A DNA stretch of 64,000 nucleotides from Candidatus Ozemobacteraceae bacterium (GCA_035373905.1 DAOSOK010000006.1:62001-126000); one strand, 5' to 3'; shown: positions 7,979-16,867, counted from the first letter of the stretch. Numbers and translations: made by a program. Notes: generated by a model not told the origin, from the letters alone.

Positions 7979-10954
7979 TCAGCGGCCGCTCAGCTGTGAA
8001 AGCTGGCTGGCGAACGCATCCGCCTGGCTCTGATATTTCGACATCGCGGTTTCGAGAGCCGCAAACTGTTTCAGCAACGTTTCCTCGCGATCCGCGAGTT
8101 TTTCCTCCTGGCGATTGATCTGCTTGTTGAGGAGGGTGATCTGGCGATCCATCGAACTGTCGGCGTTCGTGACGCCCGAGCGGCCGACGCGAAGCGTGAG
8201 GATACCGTCGCTCTTGGTGAACTCGTTCAGCATGTTTTTGAGCCGGCGGGCGATCCCCATGTTCGATTCGCTGGACGAATCGTTCGCGAACAGCGCCGCA
8301 AGCTTTTCGGGATTGTTGGTCAGCACGTCGTTCAGCTTGTCCTCATCCGTGATGGACAGCTTTCCGACCTGGGTCGTCTGGTAATCCGAACCGACCTCGC
8401 CGGTCGTGATGCCGATATCGGAAAGGCTGTCGAACAGCTTGTCTGCGCCGCCGACGATGCCCGCCATGACGACGCGCATCCTGCTCCGTATCGACGAGAG
8501 CGTCGAATCGCCGGCAAGAAGTCCGATCTTGAATTTTTCCTCGTAGGTGGCGAGTTCTTCCGTAGAGAGGGCCTTCTTCTCGACTTCCGTCAGGGCCTGG
8601 AGCGATGAATCCTTCTCTTCCTTGAGTTTGGTGTATATCAACTCCATCACTTCGTTGTAACTGGCAAGGAAATCGTCGATGGCCTTGCGGGAATTCTTCG
8701 TGTCGGCCGCGACGGTGATCGTCTCGCCGCTTCCGACCGTCGTGCCTTTGAGGGTGAAGGTCAGACCGCTGATGACGTCAGACACGTCATTCGACTGCCT
8801 CACGATATCCGACCCGCCGTACAGCCCCTCGACGGTGAAGATCGCATTTTTCCCGACGTTCTGGGGGGCTGTGATCATGCCGAGAGCCGACAGGAAGTTG
8901 CTGGTGTCGGTCGAAGCCCCGATGGCGATAGAGGTATTTCCCGTCTGCGTCGAGGTCAGCATGAACTTGCCGGTGTGCGCGTCGAACTCCGCCTTCACGC
9001 CGGCTTTCTTGTTGTTGTTGATCGTCGACATCAGCGATTCCAGGGTCACGGAGCCGGGGCTCGAGATGTTGAACGTCGTGCCGTTGATGGTGAATGTTCC
9101 GGCCGTAATGGCCTGTGCAAACCCCGCCTTGTCGAGCGTCACGGACGTCTGAAGCGAAGAAAGCGGACGACTGCTTTCGAGGGCCGGGCCGGTATCGGAT
9201 CCGGTTGCCGTCATTCCTGACGGTATTCCAAGGGCATCGGCGAGTCCGCCGCTCATGTCTTCGAGCTTGAGCCCGGCGGAACTTCCTTTCTGCTCCGACG
9301 TGATCCGGAAAGTCCGGGTGGTTTCATCGAACCAGACGCTTTCGACGCCCGAAATCGCGTCCAGCCGCTCCATGAAGGAGGAAAGCGAATCCGTCGAGTT
9401 CCAGTCGACCAGGCTCGCCACGCCGTTCACCGTCAGCCGCACCTGACCAGCCGTGCCGGGTGAGGCAAGGCCGAGTGTTTCGAGGTTCTGGGAAAGGGCG
9501 TCGGCAGCCGAGAAACCGAGGCTCGAACCGCTCGCGAGCGTTGCCGCCGTCGCCTGGGAACCGCTGATCAGGCCGGCAACGGAAAGGAAGTTGCTCGTGT
9601 CGTTCGCGGCGCCGAGACCGATCGGCTGAGAACTCCCGTCTTTGCGCGTCAGTCTGATCGTGTCTTTGTCTGGATCGTATGTCGCGGCAATGCCGGTCAG
9701 GGAGGTAATCCGCGAAAGCACGTTCTGGAGCGTGTCACTCTGGTTGTTGATCGAGATCTGCACCCCGTCGAGCGTGAACGTCCCGGAGGAAATGATCGAG
9801 GAGAACGTCTCCTGGTAGAGTTTCAACCCGGCGTCCGTCGTCGAGGCGACCGTCGTGTTTCCGAACAGCATGGCCGTGAGATTCCCGCCCGAAGTGCCGA
9901 CGGTGAACTTCGTCACATCCGTGGTGTCTGTGTTCGCCAATATCAGCTTCCCCGTCCCCTGATCGTATTTGAACTCGAGCCGGCGGTCCGCCGGGTTACC
10001 GGTGACCGCGCCGCCCCGAACCAGATCGGGGGAAGCATCGATCCGGCGATTCATCGCGCTCACGAACTCGGATACCGTCGAATTCTCATCGAGACCCGCC
10101 GAAGCCAGGTCGAGCGTCACCGCCGGCCCGCCCTGCCGCTGGATGGTCATGCCGGAGAAGGGGTCGACGCCGAGGTCGCGCAGCGTCGTCTGAAGCCCGG
10201 ACCTGATGGCCATCAGGCTCGAATCCTTCGCCGGTTGGTCCTTCGTGAGGGTGAAATTTCCCGTGGCGGAAAACATCTTTCCGACGACATTGCCCGTGGT
10301 ATCCGCCAGGGCCAGCGTCTTGTTGCTGTCGAGGAGGGTAACGCGGACCCGGTTCGTCTTCAGGTCATACCCGGCGACGGCTTTCCCGTTCATGTTGCCA
10401 TTGCCGGATATCGCCGTATTGATACTGTTGATCAGGTTCTGGACGGAGGCATTCGGATCGACCGTGATGTTCTCCGTCGCAGAACCGATCGTCAGTTTCA
10501 ATTCCCCGGGGGTAATGCCGAGATTGCTCAGCGCCGTGCTCGGTCCGCCAAGCGATTTCGAACTTCGGAGATTCTCCCCCATCTCGATCGCTCCCCCAAG
10601 CCTGCCGGCGGAAGAGACGGTCGTGGCGGAAGCCAGTTGTTTCACGTTGATCGTGTAATTGCCGACTTTCGCCGACGTGTTCGCAACGGCGCTCAGCAGC
10701 TTGTCGCTCGAGGAGGTAACGGTCTTGGAGTTGAAGGTCTTCGAGAAGATCAGGTCGGTGGCCTTGTTCTGAAGGCCGTACAACTTGAGATTGATGTCCT
10801 GCAGCATCGACTTCTGGAAGCCAAGCGTGTTGCGCTTCTGTTCGAGCTGATTCAGCGGCGCCCGCTCGGCTTCGATGATCTTGGTGATCAGGCTCTGCGT
10901 GTCGAGTCCGCTGGACAGGCCACCGACCCAGTTTCTCGAAATATTGCTAACCAT
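7979..10954 (-). CDS. fliD: Flagellar filament cap FliD, greatly enlarged
   Basis: FliD forms the cap at the filament tip and guides flagellin assembly. The N-terminal region is typical (GGLSSGLDTQSLITKIIEAE at 11-30, RNTLGFQKSMLQDINLKL at 41-58). The C-terminal helical region is also typical (DDFLASYNEVMELIY, DREETLLKQFAALETAMSKY, LSQLS). Between them lie about five serial IN-type beta repeats, near residues 141-222, 255-340, 378-460, 490-577 and 601-694. Two nearly copy each other (GTFTLDGVQISINN with NDTSNFLSVAGLI, and GTFTINGTTFNISS with TDTSNFLSALGMI). At 991 residues it is about twice the common size. GAAGGAGGTAATGT precedes the ATG. It follows flaG by 62 bases. Confidence 0.95.
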   Translation of the reverse strand: MVSNISRNWVGGLSSGLDTQSLITKIIEAERAPLNQLEQKRNTLGFQKSMLQDINLKLYGLQNKATDLIFSKTFNSKTVTSSSDKLLSAVANTSAKVGNYTINVKQLASATTVSSAGRLGGAIEMGENLRSSKSLGGPSTALSNLGITPGELKLTIGSATENITVDPNASVQNLINSINTAISGNGNMNGKAVAGYDLKTNRVRVTLLDSNKTLALADTTGNVVGKMFSATGNFTLTKDQPAKDSSLMAIRSGLQTTLRDLGVDPFSGMTIQRQGGPAVTLDLASAGLDENSTVSEFVSAMNRRIDASPDLVRGGAVTGNPADRRLEFKYDQGTGKLILANTDTTDVTKFTVGTSGGNLTAMLFGNTTVASTTDAGLKLYQETFSSIISSGTFTLDGVQISINNQSDTLQNVLSRITSLTGIAATYDPDKDTIRLTRKDGSSQPIGLGAANDTSNFLSVAGLISGSQATAATLASGSSLGFSAADALSQNLETLGLASPGTAGQVRLTVNGVASLVDWNSTDSLSSFMERLDAISGVESVWFDETTRTFRITSEQKGSSAGLKLEDMSGGLADALGIPSGMTATGSDTGPALESSRPLSSLQTSVTLDKAGFAQAITAGTFTINGTTFNISSPGSVTLESLMSTINNNKKAGVKAEFDAHTGKFMLTSTQTGNTSIAIGASTDTSNFLSALGMITAPQNVGKNAIFTVEGLYGGSDIVRQSNDVSDVISGLTFTLKGTTVGSGETITVAADTKNSRKAIDDFLASYNEVMELIYTKLKEEKDSSLQALTEVEKKALSTEELATYEEKFKIGLLAGDSTLSSIRSRMRVVMAGIVGGADKLFDSLSDIGITTGEVGSDYQTTQVGKLSITDEDKLNDVLTNNPEKLAALFANDSSSESNMGIARRLKNMLNEFTKSDGILTLRVGRSGVTNADSSMDRQITLLNKQINRQEEKLADREETLLKQFAALETAMSKYQSQADAFASQLSQLSGR

Positions 10955-11016
10955 ACATTACCTCCTTCGCGGAGCCGGAACGAGCTCCGCGAGTGAACCG
11001 GGAATCTCCGGGGTTT

Positions 11017-11394
11017 TCAGGCTTTCTTGTCGAAGATGATTCCCAGGTATTCCTGCATTTTCGCGACAAGGTCGAGAGCTTCCTGGGAGGGAATCTCCCG
11101 GATCACCTTGTCATTGGCCACGTCTATGACCGAAACCATCATTTCCTTCGTCGCGTCATGGATCCTGAACTTCAGAGAACGATCGAAAATCATGGATGTC
11201 TTGTTCAACTTATCGACGGCATCCTTGATTTTCTCCATCTGTTTGGCAGGATCCTCGGCTTCGGCCTGCGCCTTCACCGCTTCCTGCTTCATGGGAGAGT
11301 CGGCGCCGGCGCCGGGGATGGGAAGGGGCACCTCGGGTTCTTTGGTCACTTCTGGCACTTGAATGGTTACAGGTTTCACATTTCCGATTTCCAT
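11017..11394 (-). CDS. flaG: FlaG family flagellar protein
   Basis: This 125-residue protein has a disordered Pro/Glu-rich N-terminus and the conserved FlaG C-terminal domain: LKFRIHDATKEMMVSVIDV, then DKVIREIPSQEALDLVAKMQEYLGI and a final IFDKKA. FlaG proteins affect filament length and usually sit between flagellin and fliD, exactly as here. AAAGGAGGT lies upstream of the ATG. Its expression is probably linked to flagellin 1 or fliD. Confidence 0.92.
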   Translation of the reverse strand: MEIGNVKPVTIQVPEVTKEPEVPLPIPGAGADSPMKQEAVKAQAEAEDPAKQMEKIKDAVDKLNKTSMIFDRSLKFRIHDATKEMMVSVIDVANDKVIREIPSQEALDLVAKMQEYLGIIFDKKA

Positions 11395-11463
11395 ATCGAT
11401 CTACCTCCTTTCACGGAATGAATGCTGGCATCCCGTGAATTCAAACCGACCAGCCGGCGGTGC

Positions 11464-11497
11464 GGCCGGGAAGGAAGGCACGCCTTCCCGCCCGGCC
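11464..11497 (-). terminator. GC-rich hairpin after flagellin 1
   Basis: The plus-strand sequence GGCCGGG (11464) with GGAAGGC pairs with GCCTTCC and CCCGGCC (to 11497), giving an interrupted stem of 14 bp. It lies 45 bases past the flagellin 1 stop. No T-run follows, so it may be an mRNA-stabilising or weak terminator hairpin rather than a full terminator. Its core GGCCGGGAAGGAAGG recurs after flagellin 2. Confidence 0.6.
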
Positions 11498-11541
11498 TGT
11501 CACTCACCACCTATGACTGTACCATAGTTTTCCCGGAACTC

Positions 11542-13764
11542 CTATTTCAGGAGCTGGAGCACTCCCTGGGGCACCAGGTTCGCCTGCGCGAGCATCGCGG
11601 TCCCCGACTGGGCGACGATCTGGTCGCGCGTGAACTCGACCATCTCAAGCGCCATGTCGGCATCTCTGATCCGCGACTCGGCGGCGCTCAGGTTGGTCTT
11701 CATCGTGTTGATGCTGTTGATGGAGTATTCCAGCCTGTTCTGGAAGGCACCGAGTTTCGAACGCTCCGACGACACCTTGTCGATCGCCTTGTTCAGCTTC
11801 GAAAGGCTCTTCTGGGCGCCTTCGATGCTCGTCAGGTCGAGATTGTCGACGCCGAGCGCACTGGCCGACATCTCCGAGATCGCGATCTTCATGTTCTGAC
11901 CTTCGTCACCGCCAAGCTGGAAACTTGGGGTGTTGTCGACCACGTGCATCCGGAAGTTCTTGTCGCCCGACCCGACGGCCGTCGATTGGCGAGAGAATCC
12001 GAACGTCTTGTCGAGGCCGATAGCGGTGACTCCAGCTGACAGCCCGAAGTTTATCCGAACCTGGCTGATGGTGGAACCGCCGGATGTGTGGTTTTCTTTT
12101 CCGACCCGGAGAGACGTGAACGCCAGACCTCCGTTAATAGCATCGACCCTGATGGCGACACTTTGCGTCTTCAGCGTCTGGTTCACCGACTGCTGCCACA
12201 GCTCGAAGCTGACCATGTCGGCGTTCGTCATGCGGAATTCCGCAGCAATGCTGAGGACTGCCGTATTCACTCCGTCAGAGACGCTGATGAAGTAGGTGAA
12301 CGCGCCTGAGAAATCCGCATACTTGCTGAAGCCGAACGCAACCTTGGTCGTGTCCTTGGACCCCTGCGCGAATCCGCTGTAGGAACCGTTCAGGATACCG
12401 ATCGTGTTCGTCGTGGCATTTGCGATGTTGAACGAGGAGTCCGCACCCGCCGCGACAGGCTCATACATGATACGAATCTGCCCGTCGATCACCATCGCCG
12501 AGGTGCCGCTCATTGCAGTAGCACCAGCTGTCCACTGGGCATTGATGCTTCGGGCAATTCCTTCCATGGTCCATCTGCCAGACCTGATGGTAATCGTCTT
12601 CGACACGCCACCGGCAGATATCGTGAACGATTCGCCACCGGAGCCGATGAGAAGTCCGTTTGCAAGGCCGCCAAGGCCTGCGACCTGAGCCGCCTGCGAC
12701 GTGAACTGGACGTCGATTCCCTCCAGCAGGCCGGCCGCCCTGTCTTCAGAGGTCCGAACCTGCATGACATTGCCGAACGCATCTTTCGAGGAGAGTTCGA
12801 CGAGATTGTTCTTCGCGTCGCGAATGGTGGTGAGGCCGAGAGCGGTCATCAGGGCCTGATCGCCGGAGAAGGCGACGTTTCCAATATCGCCGATCGAGCC
12901 CGAGACAAGCTGGAGATATCCGCCGATGCCGGCAATGCCCGTCTGACTGCTGTTTACCACACCTACTTTCGAGTTGGCGATTCCAAGGCCCGAGGTACCG
13001 ACAAGAGCGTTCTGGATTGCGGCTGAAAGCCTATCGAGCGACATCTGCCCGTCGACGGAGATGGACGTCGTCTTGGAATTGCCGCTCAATGACAGCGTCT
13101 GGGCAGAAGCAAGAACGAAGACGCCGTTGGTGTCGTAGAACTGGGCAATGCTCTGGAGCTGCGTCGAGCCCTTCGCAAGAGCGCCTGTCCCGTCGTTCAG
13201 CGTCATGATCTGCGAACGCTGCATCTGGCTGATGCCGGCCTGGACGAGGGTGATGCTGACGTCGTAGTCGCCCCCTCCCTTCCCGACGCCGGTCACCATG
13301 CCGTTGACGGAGTGCGAGCTGGCGCTGATCAACGCCGTCTGACTGCCGTCGAGAAGTTTTTTCGTATTGAACTCGGTGTTGTTCGCGATGCGGTTGATGT
13401 CGTCGCGGAGCTGGTTCACTTCCTTCTGGATTTCCAGGCGGTCATTGCTGGTGAGCGTGTCGTTGCTCGACTGGATGGCCAGTTCGCGCATGCGCTGCAG
13501 GATGCTCTGCAGTTCGCTCATCGCGCCTTCCGCCGACTGGATCATCGAGACGCCGTCCTGGGCGTTCAGCACCGCCCGCGTCAGGCCTCTGACCTGGCGG
13601 CGGAGCTTTTCGCTGATGGCCAGCCCCGCGGCATCGTCAGCGGCCTTGTTGATCCGCAGGCCGGAACTCAGCTTCTCGATCGATTTTTCGAGTCGGCTCG
13701 AGGTCGTGGCCAGGGTCGAGTGCGCTTTCAGGGATAGGATGTTCTGGTTGATGGTAAGTGACAT
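11542..13764 (-). CDS. fliC: Flagellin 1 (740 residues)
   Basis: This is a filament subunit. The N-terminal D0/D1 region is canonical (LTINQNILSLKAHSTL; EKLSSGLRINKAADDAAGLA; QSILQRMRELAIQSSNDTL). The C-terminal D0/D1 is also canonical (SKLGAFQNRLEYSINSINTM; ESRIRDADMALEMVEF; ending GVLQLLK). The central 450 residues are long, Ser/Gly/Ala-rich and beta-rich with IN-like segments (SFTISAGGVSKTITI; RWTMEGIARSINAQW), making it well above the usual 270-550 residues. It is closely similar to flagellin 2 along its whole length, including the leader and the downstream hairpin, so the two arose by duplication. Ser/Thr-rich central segments are likely Maf glycosylation targets (inference). Confidence 0.97.
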   Translation of the reverse strand: MSLTINQNILSLKAHSTLATTSSRLEKSIEKLSSGLRINKAADDAAGLAISEKLRRQVRGLTRAVLNAQDGVSMIQSAEGAMSELQSILQRMRELAIQSSNDTLTSNDRLEIQKEVNQLRDDINRIANNTEFNTKKLLDGSQTALISASSHSVNGMVTGVGKGGGDYDVSITLVQAGISQMQRSQIMTLNDGTGALAKGSTQLQSIAQFYDTNGVFVLASAQTLSLSGNSKTTSISVDGQMSLDRLSAAIQNALVGTSGLGIANSKVGVVNSSQTGIAGIGGYLQLVSGSIGDIGNVAFSGDQALMTALGLTTIRDAKNNLVELSSKDAFGNVMQVRTSEDRAAGLLEGIDVQFTSQAAQVAGLGGLANGLLIGSGGESFTISAGGVSKTITIRSGRWTMEGIARSINAQWTAGATAMSGTSAMVIDGQIRIMYEPVAAGADSSFNIANATTNTIGILNGSYSGFAQGSKDTTKVAFGFSKYADFSGAFTYFISVSDGVNTAVLSIAAEFRMTNADMVSFELWQQSVNQTLKTQSVAIRVDAINGGLAFTSLRVGKENHTSGGSTISQVRINFGLSAGVTAIGLDKTFGFSRQSTAVGSGDKNFRMHVVDNTPSFQLGGDEGQNMKIAISEMSASALGVDNLDLTSIEGAQKSLSKLNKAIDKVSSERSKLGAFQNRLEYSINSINTMKTNLSAAESRIRDADMALEMVEFTRDQIVAQSGTAMLAQANLVPQGVLQLLK

Positions 13765-13767
13765 ACT

Positions 13768-13807
13768 GATTCCTCCATGAATCGTTTATTAGAGGCCTCC
13801 TTACCTC
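13768..13807 (-). promoter_or_regulatory. Flagellin 1 leader: two hairpins with GGA loops (putative CsrA sites)
   Basis: On the minus strand the leader reads GAGG-TAAGGAGG-CCTC (13807-13792), then GATTC-ATGGAG-GAATC (13783-13768), ending three bases before the flagellin ATG. Each loop holds an A-N-GGA core, and the second loop contains the Shine-Dalgarno. CsrA is known to bind such loops and block ribosomes, notably at the Bacillus hag leader. The assignment is by pattern only. Confidence 0.55.
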
Positions 13808-14244
13808 GAATCCTTCTATAATTTTTAGTATATAATTTCCATGCAGACCTTTTCCGGGAGCGGCTCCTCCTTTCAACGCGGATTCGTGGTGCCTTTGCGC
13901 CTGCGGGCTTCCCCGGCAGGCGCCAGGTACGCATGCGCCCGATGCCGCATCCTCCATGTCAGCGACACCGGCACATCGCGTGCCTGCCTGTTCGGAACCG
14001 CTGATACGCACGCGAGGGCAGTATCAGCCGATTCGTTTGAACCATCTCAAAGAACGCCCGGAAGGAGTTCCTTCCAGGCCCGGCGGGACAACGTCCAGGA
14101 TCTCAGAACCGCATTTCCAAGACTTCGCCGGGAGGAACCGGACCTTTCGCCGAGGGCACGGGCGGATACGCGGAAGATCCGGAAAGGGCGGTATCCCGCC
14201 TTGTCCGTGGACCTGCGGATGACCGGACCGGGGAACCGCCCGGT

Positions 14245-14287
14245 GTCACGGCCGGGGAAGGAAGGGCCCTTCGCCCGGCTCTGTGAC
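14245..14287 (-). terminator. Long hairpin after flagellin 2
   Basis: The inverted repeat pairs GTCAC with GTGAC, GCCGGG with CCCGGC, and an inner GAAGGG with CCCTTC, about 17 bp in all. It starts 36 bases past the flagellin 2 stop. As after flagellin 1 there is no T-run. The shared GGCCGGGGAAGGAAGG core shows that the duplicated unit included the 3' hairpin. Confidence 0.6.
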
Positions 14288-14323
14288 GATCACCTTGCAG
14301 GAGTTACGAACCGGCAGGATGCG

Positions 14324-16555
14324 TTACTTCAGAAGCTGGAGGATGTTCTGCGGGATCAGGTTGGCCTGGGCCATCATCGCCGTCCCGGACTGGGAGACGA
14401 TCTGGTTGCGTGTGAACTCGACCATTTCGAGCGCCATGTCGGCATCCCTGATGCGCGACTCGGCGGCGCTGAGGTTGGTCTTGGTGGTATTCAGATTGTT
14501 GATCGAGTATTCCAGCCTGTTCTGGAAGGCGCCGAGTTTGGACCGCTCGGAAGACACCTTGTCGATCGCCTTGTTCAGCTTGGAAAGACTCTTCTGAGCG
14601 CCGGCGATGCTGGTCAGGTCGAGATTGTCCACCCCGAGGGCCTTCGCCGACATCTCCGAAATCGCGATCTTCATGTTCTGGCCTTCATCGGCGCCGATCT
14701 GGAACTGCGGCGTGTTGTCGACCACGTGCATCCGGAAGTTCTTGTCGCCGTAGCCGACCGCCGTGGCATCTTTGGAAAGGCCGAACTTCTTGTCGAAGCC
14801 CATGGCGGTCGCGTCGAACGTGACGCGCACCTGGCTGAGGCTCGTGCCGCCGGAGACGAGGTTCTCTTTTCCCACGCGAAGCGAGGTGAAGGCGAGACCG
14901 CCGTTGACCGCGTCGATCCGGACCTGGACGCCCGCCGACCGAAGCAGTTCTTCCTGTTCCGACTTCCAGGTGTCGAACACCAGCATGTCGGGGCTGAGGA
15001 TCTGGTCGGTGACGGAAATGCCGATATACGTGCTGGACACAACGCCGTCGTTGACTTCGATGTACACCGTATACAGGGTCGATACGAGCTGCGAACTCAG
15101 AACGTAGTGGCTGAAGCCGAACACGCCCTTGGTGGCATCCTTGGAGCCCTGGGCAAAACCGCTATAGGAACCGTTCAGAAGGCCAATCGTGTTCGCCGAG
15201 GCATTGACGATGTTGAACGACGAGTCGCGACCGGCAACGACGGGTTCATACATGATACGAATCTGGCCGTCGATGACCATCGCCGAGACGCCGCTGAACC
15301 GCACACCGGTGGTGCCGGCGGTGGTGGTGAGCTGGGCATTGATGCTGCGCGCCAGGCCTTCCATCGTCCAGGTGCCGGCCGCGATATTGATTCTCTTCCA
15401 GACGCCGCCGGCAGAGATCGTGAACGTCTCACCCGTGATCCGAAGCCCGGTTTCGAGGCCTCCGATACCTGCAACCTGCGCCGCCTGCGAGTCAAACTGG
15501 AGATCGATTCCCTCGAGAAGGCCGGACGCCTTGTCTTCCGACGTGCGGACCTGCCGGATGTTTCCGAAAGCGTCACGCGAGGTGAGTTCCACGAGGTTGT
15601 TCTTCGACTGGCGAATCGTGGTCAGGCCGAGAGCCGACATCAGCGCCTGGTCGGCGGACAACGCCACGTCGCCGGCGTCGCCAATGGCGCCCGAGGTCAT
15701 CTGGAGGTAGCCGCCGATGCCCGCAACGCCCGTCTGGGCGGTGTTCACAAGACCGACCTTCGAGTTCGCAATGCCGAGCCCCGAGGTGCCGATGAGCGCG
15801 TTCTGAATGGCGGCCGCAAGGCGGTCGAGCGACATCTGGCCGTCAACCGAGACGGAGGTCGTCTTTGAGTTGCCGCTGAGAGAGAGTTCCAGAGGGGAAG
15901 CCAGGACGAACACGCCGTTCGAGTCATAGAACTGGGCGATGCTCTGCAGCTGGGTCGAGCCTTTGGCAAGGGCTCCGGTGCCGTCGTTGAGGGTGAAAAT
16001 CTGGGAGCGCTGCATCTGGCTGATGCCAGCCTGCATCAGGGTGATGCTGACGTCGAAATCGCCGCCGCCCTTGCCGACGCCGGTAACCATGCCGTCGACA
16101 TACTGGGAACTCGAGCTGATCAGCGCCGTCTGGCTGCCGTCGAGCAGCTTCTTGGTGTTGAACTCGGTGTTGTTCGCGATGCGATTGATGTCATCGCGGA
16201 GCTGGTTGACTTCCTTCTGGATTTCCAGACGGTCATTGCTGGTGAGCGTGTCGTTGCTCGACTGGATGGCCAGTTCGCGCATGCGCTGCAGAATGCTCTG
16301 GGTTTCGCTCAACGCGCCTTCAGCGGCCTGAATCATCGAAACGCCGTCCTGGGCGTTCAGCACCGCACGGCTCAGGCCCCTGACCTGGCGGCGAAGCTTT
16401 TCACTGATGGCGAGCCCTGCGGCGTCGTCTGCAGCCCTGTTGATGCGAAGGCCGGAACTCAATTTCTCGATGGATTTTTCGAGCCGGCTGGATGTGGTTG
16501 AAAGCTGCGTGTGCGTTTTGAGCGACAGGATGTTCTGATTGATGCTGAGAGACAT
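14324..16555 (-). CDS. fliC: Flagellin 2 (743 residues)
   Basis: This is the second filament subunit, with the same plan as flagellin 1: N-terminal LSINQNILSLKTHTQLSTTS and GLRINRAADDAAGLAISEKL, and C-terminal ESRIRDADMALEMVEFTRNQ ending NILQLLK. The central region of about 450 residues carries the same segments as flagellin 1 (GIGGYLQMTSGAIGDAGDVA; NGSYSGFAQGSKDATKGVFG) but differs in a stretch near residues 470-520, where the surface is probably exposed. The start ATG is fixed by AAGGAG eight bases upstream, which sits in a hairpin loop. It is a likely FliS client and Maf substrate. Confidence 0.97.
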   Translation of the reverse strand: MSLSINQNILSLKTHTQLSTTSSRLEKSIEKLSSGLRINRAADDAAGLAISEKLRRQVRGLSRAVLNAQDGVSMIQAAEGALSETQSILQRMRELAIQSSNDTLTSNDRLEIQKEVNQLRDDINRIANNTEFNTKKLLDGSQTALISSSSQYVDGMVTGVGKGGGDFDVSITLMQAGISQMQRSQIFTLNDGTGALAKGSTQLQSIAQFYDSNGVFVLASPLELSLSGNSKTTSVSVDGQMSLDRLAAAIQNALIGTSGLGIANSKVGLVNTAQTGVAGIGGYLQMTSGAIGDAGDVALSADQALMSALGLTTIRQSKNNLVELTSRDAFGNIRQVRTSEDKASGLLEGIDLQFDSQAAQVAGIGGLETGLRITGETFTISAGGVWKRINIAAGTWTMEGLARSINAQLTTTAGTTGVRFSGVSAMVIDGQIRIMYEPVVAGRDSSFNIVNASANTIGLLNGSYSGFAQGSKDATKGVFGFSHYVLSSQLVSTLYTVYIEVNDGVVSSTYIGISVTDQILSPDMLVFDTWKSEQEELLRSAGVQVRIDAVNGGLAFTSLRVGKENLVSGGTSLSQVRVTFDATAMGFDKKFGLSKDATAVGYGDKNFRMHVVDNTPQFQIGADEGQNMKIAISEMSAKALGVDNLDLTSIAGAQKSLSKLNKAIDKVSSERSKLGAFQNRLEYSINNLNTTKTNLSAAESRIRDADMALEMVEFTRNQIVSQSGTAMMAQANLIPQNILQLLK

Positions 16556-16557
16556 AT

Positions 16558-16597
16558 CGATTCCTCCTTGAATCGTTATCAGAGGCTTCCTTGCCTC
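16558..16597 (-). promoter_or_regulatory. Flagellin 2 leader: two hairpins with AAGGA loops (putative CsrA sites)
   Basis: On the minus strand this reads GAGGC-AAGGAA-GCCTC (16597-16582), then CGATTC-AAGGAG-GAATCG (16575-16558), ending two bases before the ATG. Both stems are perfect (5 and 6 bp) with six-base loops carrying AAGGA. The second loop is the Shine-Dalgarno. The arrangement matches the two-site CsrA target of the Bacillus hag leader, and fliW and csrA lie about 3.5 kb away. Confidence 0.65.
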
Positions 16598-16688
16598 AGA
16601 TTAAAAAATCAGTTGTTCCCACTTGCCCCCTTACTGGCCCCTTTTACCAACCCCCTTCCATGTCGAATTGATAGAATTTCCCGATTCT

Positions 16689-16725
16689 CTATTATGTTTA
16701 TCGTCCGAACAGGTCAGTTTCTTTT
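16689..16725 (-). promoter_or_regulatory. Putative sigma-28 promoter of flagellin 2
   Basis: The minus strand shows AAAAG, then 15 bases, then GACGATAA (consensus TAAAG...GCCGATAA), followed four bases later by ATAATAG. The 17-base block CTATTATGTTTATCGTC (plus strand) aligns without gaps with blocks ahead of flagellin 3 and flgK. The distance to the ATG is about 135 bases, leaving room for the leader hairpins. Confidence 0.45.
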
Positions 16726-16867
16726 GCGCATTTTTAGCCGATATTCAACGAAGGCACACAGAAAAACATTTATTTTTTTCTTTTTTCACATCGTTTAGCC
16801 CATTTTTCGATTATTTTCATTACCACAAAATAGTAGTTCTGAATATCTCATCGAGCCCCACGAGGCG

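Larger units (their letters stand above)
13765..14323 (-). other. Intergenic region between flagellin 2 and flagellin 1
   Basis: There is no convincing gene in these 559 bases. Next to flagellin 1 lie the leader hairpins and an AT-rich stretch (13816-13840), possibly a promoter, although I see no clear sigma-28 -10 element. At 13897-13923 there is a strong hairpin with stem GCGCCTGC/GCAGGCGC plus an inner GGG/CCC. Next to flagellin 2 lies the 3' hairpin at 14245-14287. The rest is GC-rich with several short inverted repeats, for example GGAAGGAGTTCCTTCC near 14060. Open frames through it are antisense extensions of the flagellins. Confidence 0.6.

Noticed and set aside
13897..13923. Strong hairpin upstream of flagellin 1 as a terminator
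   Set aside because: It is followed by no T-run and lies over 400 bases from the flagellin 2 stop; it is kept only as a note in the intergenic entry.
13841..15868. A 675-codon open frame on the plus strand across flagellin 2
   Set aside because: It is antisense to an unmistakable flagellin, has no family motif, and arises from the GC-rich codon bias that removes stops on the opposite strand.
16737..16744. Plus-strand GCCGATAT as a sigma-28 -10
   Set aside because: There is no -35 at the right distance and no plus-strand gene downstream.
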